From assembly GCA_005883255.1 (NCBI GenBank), contig VAXS01000188.1, positions 1 to 9,707 of the forward strand: a stretch of DNA of 9,707 bases, written 5' to 3'. This document shows, in pieces, positions 4,958 to 9,707 of the stretch (within the stretch, counting starts at the first letter, position 1; each line of letters opens with the position of its first letter). Origin of the DNA: Actinomycetota bacterium. GTDB lineage: Bacteria; Actinomycetota; Thermoleophilia; Solirubrobacterales; Solirubrobacteraceae. Below the pieces are notes generated by a model. It worked only from the letters and a program-made list of their open reading frames with translations. It was not told where the DNA came from and did no database searches. Made by a program: the position numbers and the translations under genes.

Positions 4958-7900
4958 GTGGCAGCGATCCTCGACGGTCTCACCGACGCCCAGCGCGAAG
5001 CCGTCACGCATCCGGGGGGACGGCTGCTTGTGGTGGCCGGCGCGGGCACGGGGAAGACCCGCACGCTGGTGGGCCGCTTCGCCTGGCTGGTGGAGCAGGG
5101 CGCCGGGCCGGAGGGGATCCTCGTGCTCACGTTCTCGGCCCCGGCCGCCGACGAGCTGCGGGCCCGCATCGAGGCGGCGGTGGAGCGGCCCTACGAGGAG
5201 CTGGCCGTCTCCACCTTTCACGCCTTCTGCGCCCGGCTGCTGCACGACGAGGCGCTGGCGGCGGGGCTCGACCCGTTCGCGGCGCCGGTCACGCCCGCCG
5301 ACCGCCTGGCCCTGCTGCTGGAGCGTATCGACGCGCTCCCGTTCCGTCGCCACGACTTCCACGGCAACCCGGCCGCGCTGCTGGCCTCCTTCATCGACCG
5401 CTTCGACCGGCTCAAGGACGAGCTGGTGACCGCGGACGAGTACGAGGCCTGGGCGCGCGAGCTGCCCGACGACGAGCGCGGTGGGCGCGAGCGGGAGTTC
5501 GCCGCCGTCTACTCGGCCCACGACCGCATGCTGTCCGAGGCGGGCACGCTGGACTTCGGCGACCTGGTCCTGCGCGCCCATCGGCTGCTGGGCGAGCACC
5601 CCGAGGTCCGCGACCGGGTGCGCGCCCGCTTCCCCCACGTCCTGGTGGACGAGTTCCAGGACACCAACTACGCGCAGGGCACGCTGCTGGAGCAGCTGGC
5701 CGGCGACGACGTGACCGCGGTCGGCGACGACGACCAGGCGATCTACCGCTTCCGGGGCGCCTCGACCAAGAACCTGCGGGGCTTTGAGGACACGGGCGCC
5801 CGGGTGGTGCGCCTGGAGCGCTCGTTCCGCTGCCCCCAGCGGCTGCTGGACGCCGCGCACGCGGTGGTGGCCTCCACTCCCGACCGCATCGGCAAGGAGC
5901 TTCAGGGCCAGCCCGGCGGGCAGGTGGCGTTCTGGCGCTGCGTCAACGAGCGGGCGCAGGCGCAGGCGGCGGCGGCCGACATCGAGCGACTGCTCACCCG
6001 CGAGGGAGTGCGTCCCGAGCAGGTGTGCGTGCTGGTGCGCTCCGTGCGCCAGGAGGGCCAGGCGGTGGCGGTGGCGCTGGAGGAGCGGGCGGTGCCGTAC
6101 CGGATCGTGGGCGCCGCGGCGTTCTTCCAGCGCGCCGAGATCCGCGACGTGCTGGCCTGGCTGCGCCTGCTGGCCGACCCGGGCGACGCCGGCGCGGTGG
6201 TGCGCGCGCTGGCGCGTCCCCCGATCGAGTTGCGGTCGGTGGACATCGCCCGCTGCACCCAGATCGCCCGGCGGCGCAAGCTGGACATGGTCTCGGCGCT
6301 GGTGGCGGCCACCGAATCGCCGCAGCTGCCGCCGGAGGCGCGCGAGCGCATCCTCGGCTTCCTGAAGGTGTACCGCTCCGGGTCTGCTGCCCTGGACACC
6401 TCGCGCCCCGACCTGTTCGTCCACCGCCTGATCGAGCGGTTGGGACTGCGCCGCCAGCAGCTGTTCGCGGCGCAGCCCGACGTGGTCGAGCGGCTGGTCA
6501 ACCTGGCCAAGTTCGGCGAGCTGGCCAGCTCGTACGTGCGCCGCTCTCCCCAGGCCACCCCCCGCGAGTTCGCCCGCTACATCGCCGCGGTGGCCGAGGC
6601 CGGACTGCGCGAGGAGGAGGCGGTGGCCGAGACCGAGCCGCGGGCGGTGCAGGTCATGACCATGCACTCGGCCAAGGGGCTGGAGTTCGACCACGTCTAC
6701 GTGCTGGGGCTGGAGTCGGGGCGGATGCCGGGGGCGCGGCGACGGACGCTGGAGCCGGTCCCGGACGAGCTGCTGCGCGAGGAGCTCCCGCCCGACGACC
6801 GCGAGGCGCACGCGGCCGAGATGCGTCGCCTGCTGCACGTGGCCATGACCCGCGCCCGGCGGCGGCTGGTGCTGGCCTACGCCGCCCGGGGCGAGCGCGG
6901 GGACCCGCGGACTCCGTCGCCGTTCCTGGACGAGGCCCGCGCCGCGGCGCACACCGTCTGGGAGGAGCGCGACGAGGAGCTGTTCGGTCCCGCCGAGTCG
7001 CTGCACGCCACCTTCCGGATGATGCGCGAGGAGCTGCTGGACACGGTGGCCCGCACGGCCGGGCGGCTGGGCGAGCTGCGCTTCGACACGGACCTGGACG
7101 TCTCGCACGCGGTCGTCCGCTACCTGGAGCTGCTCAAGCTGGCGGCGCTGCTGGAGCGCCCGGCCGAGCAGGACGTGGCCGACGCGCTGCCGGAGATCAA
7201 TGCCCGCCTGGCCCGGGCGGTGACGACCGAGCAGCGGGAGATCTTCGAGACCTCGGCGCTGGACGAGTACCTGCTGGACGCGGAGCGCGACGCCCGAAGG
7301 CGGGCGGCCGCGGTGGTGGCCCGCGACGAGCCCTCGCTGGAGGCCTTCCTCCCCAAGCGCGGCGATGGCCTGATGCTGTCGGCCTCTGACGTGGACACGT
7401 ACCGGATCTGCCCGCTGCGCTACAAGTTCGCGCGCGTCTTCCGGATCCCCTCGGAGCCCACGCTGGCGCAGCGGTTCGGGATCCTGGTCCACCAGGTGCT
7501 CGAGCGCTTCCACGCCGGGGGCGGGACGCGCACGCTGTCCGAGCTGCTGGGGCTGCTGGACGCCGGCTGGCGGCGCGGCGGCTTCGGGGACAGCGAAGAG
7601 GAGCGCCAGCTGCGGGACAAGGCCGGCGGCGCGCTGCGGCGCTACTACGAGCGCTTCCGGGCCGAGGACGGCGAGCCGGTGTGGTTCGAGCGCCCGTTCT
7701 CGTTCCGGCTGGGACCGCACCTGGTGAGCGGGCGCGTGGACCGGGTGGACCGCCTGCCCGACGGCTCCTACGAGCTCATCGACTACAAGACCGGGCGGCC
7801 GAAGACGCCCGCCCAGCTCAAGGACGACGTGCAGCTGTCGCTGTACGCGGTGGGCGCGAGCGAGGCCTGGTCGCTGCAGACGGCCGGACAGGCCTACTAC

Positions 7901-8080
7901 TACGTGCTCGACGACGCGAAGGTCCCGGTGGACCCCGACGACGTCGATCGCGACTGGATCCGGGAGACCGTGCTGGAGGTGGCGGACGGGATCCTGGCCC
8001 AGGGATTCGAGCCCACGCCGTCCTACGCGGCCTGCTCGACCTGCGACTTCCGGATCATCTGCCCGGCGGCGGAGCGCTAG
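4958..8080 (+). CDS. UvrD-RecB type helicase-nuclease with Fe-S cysteines (AdnAB-like)
   Basis: The 1040-residue protein is a fused SF1A helicase and nuclease, probably for double-strand break end processing. Helicase motifs run in order: Q motif near Q12, Walker A GAGTGKT (28-34), Ia TFSAPAADELRARI (58-71), Ib STFHAFCARLL (85-95), II VDEFQDTN (230-237), III GDDDQAIYRFRGA (256-268), IV RLERSFRCP (285-293), V TMHSAKGLEFDHVYV (568-582) and VI RRLLHVAMTRARR (623-635). The C-terminal PD-(D/E)XK domain is complete: H845 (GILVHQVLERFH), D928 (GRVDRVD), D942 and K944 (IDYKTG). Cysteines C818, C1026, C1029 and C1035 match the [4Fe-4S] pattern of AddB/Cas4/Dna2 nucleases. Length and layout resemble mycobacterial AdnA and AdnB, but no second subunit lies beside it. 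The GTG start follows TATCCT by 6 nt; an ATG at 4841 would overlap the IMPase gene. Confidence 0.92.
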   Translation: MAAILDGLTDAQREAVTHPGGRLLVVAGAGTGKTRTLVGRFAWLVEQGAGPEGILVLTFSAPAADELRARIEAAVERPYEELAVSTFHAFCARLLHDEALAAGLDPFAAPVTPADRLALLLERIDALPFRRHDFHGNPAALLASFIDRFDRLKDELVTADEYEAWARELPDDERGGREREFAAVYSAHDRMLSEAGTLDFGDLVLRAHRLLGEHPEVRDRVRARFPHVLVDEFQDTNYAQGTLLEQLAGDDVTAVGDDDQAIYRFRGASTKNLRGFEDTGARVVRLERSFRCPQRLLDAAHAVVASTPDRIGKELQGQPGGQVAFWRCVNERAQAQAAAADIERLLTREGVRPEQVCVLVRSVRQEGQAVAVALEERAVPYRIVGAAAFFQRAEIRDVLAWLRLLADPGDAGAVVRALARPPIELRSVDIARCTQIARRRKLDMVSALVAATESPQLPPEARERILGFLKVYRSGSAALDTSRPDLFVHRLIERLGLRRQQLFAAQPDVVERLVNLAKFGELASSYVRRSPQATPREFARYIAAVAEAGLREEEAVAETEPRAVQVMTMHSAKGLEFDHVYVLGLESGRMPGARRRTLEPVPDELLREELPPDDREAHAAEMRRLLHVAMTRARRRLVLAYAARGERGDPRTPSPFLDEARAAAHTVWEERDEELFGPAESLHATFRMMREELLDTVARTAGRLGELRFDTDLDVSHAVVRYLELLKLAALLERPAEQDVADALPEINARLARAVTTEQREIFETSALDEYLLDAERDARRRAAAVVARDEPSLEAFLPKRGDGLMLSASDVDTYRICPLRYKFARVFRIPSEPTLAQRFGILVHQVLERFHAGGGTRTLSELLGLLDAGWRRGGFGDSEEERQLRDKAGGALRRYYERFRAEDGEPVWFERPFSFRLGPHLVSGRVDRVDRLPDGSYELIDYKTGRPKTPAQLKDDVQLSLYAVGASEAWSLQTAGQAYYYVLDDAKVPVDPDDVDRDWIRETVLEVADGILAQGFEPTPSYAACSTCDFRIICPAAER

Positions 8081-8956
8081 CTAGCCGTCCTGGCCGCGCT
8101 GGCGCAGGAAGCGCTGGAACTCGCGGGCGATGGTGTCGCCCGAGGGCACGTCCGAGGGGTTGAACGGGGTCTCCTCGACGTCCTCGGCGGCGGCCTCCAG
8201 GCGCTCGACGAACGCCTGTACGTCGGGGTCGCTCTGCACGGCCAGGTTGACCTGGCGCTCGTAGTCGACCGACGCGCTCTCGAGCTCGGAGGCGTCGACC
8301 GACACGCCGACCAGGCCCTCGAGCTTGCGGACGAGGGCGAGCGCCGCCTTGGGGTTGGGCGCGGCGGCGACGTAGTGGGGGACGGCCGCCCAGAGGCTGG
8401 CCGACGGCATGCCGGCCTGGGCGCAGGCGGAGTGCAGGACGCCGGTGATGCCGGTCGGACCCTCGTAGCTGGCGGAGCGCAGCCCCAGGCGCTCGACCAG
8501 CGTGTCGTCGGAGGCCAGGCCGGTGATCGAGACGGGGCGCGAGTGAGGTACGTCGGCGAGCAGCGCGCCGAGGGTGACCACCATCTGCACGCCCAGCGCC
8601 TCGGCCAGCTCCACGATCACGTTGCAGAACGTGCGCCAGCGGTAGGACGGCTCGTGCCCGACGAGGAGGACGAGGTCGCGAGGCGCGCGAGGGACGCGAG
8701 CCTCGAACAGCTCGGTCTCGGGCCAGGTGATCTCGCGGCTGCGCCCCTCGGTGAGGCGGATGCGCGGGCGGGTGGCCTGGAAGTCGAAGAACTCCTCGGG
8801 GTCGATGCTGGCGAAGCGGCTCCCCTCCAGGGCGGAGCCGACGAAGCCGACCGCGGTGGAGGCGGAGTCCGCGGCGTCGTTCCAGCCCTTGAACGCGCAG
8901 ACGAGGGCGGGCGCGCGCAGGGCGTCCGGCCGGCGATCCCAGATCAGGGGAGGCAC
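8081..8956 (-). CDS. PAC2-family protein (proteasome assembly chaperone 2-like)
   Basis: This 291-residue protein has the PAC2 (DUF75) pattern seen in archaea and actinobacteria: AFKGWNDAADSAS (21-33), FFDFQATRP (56-64), VGHEPSYRW (99-107), TLGALLADVPHSRP (128-141), YEGPTGITGVLH (164-175) and SLWAAVPHYVAAAPNPKA (187-204). The C-terminus carries DVPSGDTIAREFQRFLRQRG (269-288), a tail common in actinobacterial members. The eukaryotic homologue assists 20S proteasome assembly; the bacterial role is not established, and no proteasome or Pup gene is in this window. The GTG at 8956 was chosen over the ATG at 9022 because the conserved domain begins with PPLIW right after it and the longer form would overlap the cation transporter gene. 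GTG lies 4 nt after the transporter stop, which suggests coupling; TACCGT 6 nt upstream is an alternative leaderless promoter. The stop abuts the helicase stop. Confidence 0.9.
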   Translation of the reverse strand: MPPLIWDRRPDALRAPALVCAFKGWNDAADSASTAVGFVGSALEGSRFASIDPEEFFDFQATRPRIRLTEGRSREITWPETELFEARVPRAPRDLVLLVGHEPSYRWRTFCNVIVELAEALGVQMVVTLGALLADVPHSRPVSITGLASDDTLVERLGLRSASYEGPTGITGVLHSACAQAGMPSASLWAAVPHYVAAAPNPKAALALVRKLEGLVGVSVDASELESASVDYERQVNLAVQSDPDVQAFVERLEAAAEDVEETPFNPSDVPSGDTIAREFQRFLRQRGQDG

Positions 8957-8960
8957 CGTT

Positions 8961-9683
8961 TCACGGTAGCGCGCCGTCGTCCCGGGCGCGCGCGCTCGCG
9001 GCCCCGTGATCGTGCTCGTCATGCCCGGGCCCGCGCCGCACCGTCTGCCAACTCTCCCAGGTGATGCGCAGGATGAGGGCGGCGATCAGGAGCCCGATGA
9101 TCGGGTCGGCGACGGTGGCGCCGGCGGCCACGACGATCGACGTGACGATGACGCTCGCGCTGACCAGAGCGTCGCTGCGGGCGTGCTGGCCGTCGGCGAC
9201 GAGCGCCGGGCTGTCGAGGCGGCGGCCGGCGTTGGTTCGGACGCGGGCGGCGATCGCGTTGCCCACGACGCCTGCGGCGCCCGCCAGGCCGAGCGCCAGG
9301 AGGTGCGTCGGCGCGAGCGGGTGGACGAAGCGGTCGACGGCCAGCCCGATCGCGGTGAGCGCACTGGCCAGGATGGCCACGACCACGGCCACGCCCGCGC
9401 CGCGCTCCACGCGGTCCGACCCGAGGAAGAACGCGAGGCCGAGAGGCAGCGCGGTGAGCGCGTCGCCGGCGTTGTGGATGAGGTCGGCCAGCAGCGCGAC
9501 GCTGTCCGTGAGGACGTAGATGACGCCCTGGATGGCGGCGGTGACCCCGAGGATGCCCAGCGACGCACCCACGGCCCGGAGGCCCTCGCGCGACCGCTTG
9601 ACGGCGTCGGGGACGAGGCCGTGGGTGTGGGCGGCGGGTTCGGTCTTGGTCTCCGCTCGGCCTTGGGCTGCGGCGCGCGCCAT
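8961..9683 (-). CDS. Cation diffusion facilitator transporter lacking the C-terminal domain
   Basis: The 240-residue membrane protein is a CDF (ZitB/CzcD-like) divalent metal:proton antiporter, probably exporting Zn2+ or a similar ion. Six hydrophobic segments can be drawn at about 38-58, 62-88, 96-117, 127-146, 170-188 and 192-208. The intramembrane metal site is intact: H70 and D74 in LIHNAGDALTAL (TM2), H167 and D171 in GQHARSDALVSAS (TM5), the two-His two-Asp set usual for zinc. After TM6 only about 30 residues remain, ending in a short HDEHDHG tail, so the usual cytoplasmic ferredoxin-like domain of about 80 residues is missing; the gene stops normally and shows no frameshift. HTHG at 19-22 adds a second small His cluster. 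The ATG at 9683 is preceded by GATAAT exactly 6 nt upstream. PAC2 follows after 4 nt. Confidence 0.9.
   Translation of the reverse strand: MARAAAQGRAETKTEPAAHTHGLVPDAVKRSREGLRAVGASLGILGVTAAIQGVIYVLTDSVALLADLIHNAGDALTALPLGLAFFLGSDRVERGAGVAVVVAILASALTAIGLAVDRFVHPLAPTHLLALGLAGAAGVVGNAIAARVRTNAGRRLDSPALVADGQHARSDALVSASVIVTSIVVAAGATVADPIIGLLIAALILRITWESWQTVRRGPGHDEHDHGAASARARDDGALP
8963..8968 (-). promoter_or_regulatory. Possible -10 element of the PAC2 gene
   Basis: On the minus strand TACCGT ends 6 nt before the GTG at 8956, the same spacing as at mrp, the helicase and the transporter. It lies within the last codons of the transporter gene and has no -35, so read-through transcription from the transporter is just as plausible. 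Confidence 0.25.
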
Positions 9684-9689
9684 GGCTGC

Positions 9690-9695
9690 ATTATC
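9690..9695 (-). promoter_or_regulatory. -10 element of the cation transporter gene (leaderless)
   Basis: On the minus strand GATAAT (5 of 6 to TATAAT) ends exactly 6 nt before the ATG at 9683, so +1 should be the A of the start codon. It is the best single -10 match in the window. A -35 at the usual distance would lie past the right edge. Confidence 0.5.
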
Positions 9696-9707
9696 GGGAT
9701 CGTCGGA

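Noticed and set aside
4939..5169. N-terminal extension of the IMPase gene to 5169
   Set aside because: It would overlap the first 70 codons of the helicase, and the extra residues do not resemble the family.
4943..7720. A 925-codon open frame on the minus strand opposite the helicase-nuclease
   Set aside because: It is low-complexity (Gln, Arg, Leu, His-rich), has no family motif, and arises from GC-rich codon use of the real gene on the plus strand.
8957..9022. ATG start at 9022 for the PAC2 protein
   Set aside because: It would overlap the transporter coding region by about 60 bp, and the added residues are not part of the PAC2 domain.

Overview
The window is very GC-rich and densely packed. 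It looks like chromosomal housekeeping DNA from a high-GC actinobacterium, probably of the deep-branching Thermoleophilia/Solirubrobacterales type. The gene set supports this: a seven-iron ferredoxin, a zincin of the DUF2342 ('F420 biosynthesis-associated') family, a PAC2-family protein, an AdnAB-like UvrD-RecB helicase-nuclease, and an Mrp ATPase without the C-terminal CxxC, as in mycobacteria. The lineage is inferred from remembered family resemblance; no database was searched. I see no tRNA, rRNA, CRISPR array, insertion sequence, phage gene or sign of recent transfer.

Layout from left to right. (1) 1-154, minus: the N-terminal end of an NAD(P)-binding epimerase-like protein that runs off the left edge. 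(2) 263-529, plus: a 7Fe ferredoxin, convergent with and overlapping by 4 bp (526-1662, minus) an Mrp/ApbC iron-sulfur carrier ATPase. (3) 1705-2160, plus: a split-barrel flavin/F420-type protein, divergent from mrp. (4) 2161-2316: a non-coding gap with two hairpins, between convergent genes. (5) 2317-2844, minus: an unrecognised, extremely basic protein with an Ala/Lys-rich head and an 11-residue-repeat tail, with its own recognisable promoter and ribosome-binding site. (6) 3006-4064 and 4090-4938, minus: a DUF2342 zinc metalloprotease-like gene downstream of an inositol-monophosphatase-family gene, probably one transcription unit. (7) 4958-8080, plus: a 1040-residue UvrD-type helicase fused to a RecB-type nuclease with iron-sulfur cysteines. 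(8) 8081-8956 and 8961-9683, minus: a PAC2-family protein just downstream of a short cation diffusion facilitator.

How the genes fit together. Iron-sulfur biology recurs: ferredoxin, an Mrp cluster carrier, and a nuclease predicted to carry a [4Fe-4S] cluster. They are not in one operon, so this may be coincidence. The DNA repair enzyme stands alone, without the second AdnA/AdnB-like subunit beside it. The flavin/F420 theme (split barrel, F420-associated zincin) is suggestive only.

The strongest pattern outside the coding regions is at the gene starts. Several genes have a -10-like hexamer (TAnnnT or nAnAAT) exactly 6 nt before the start codon (mrp, helicase, PAC2, CDF), or 8-9 nt before it (IMPase, epimerase, split barrel), and no Shine-Dalgarno sequence. 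This suggests leaderless or nearly leaderless mRNAs. By contrast, the ferredoxin and the basic repeat protein have ordinary Shine-Dalgarno leaders. I did not find an obviously new defence or biosynthetic system. The best candidates for new biology are the basic hendecad-repeat protein, the stand-alone helicase-nuclease and the leaderless start architecture.
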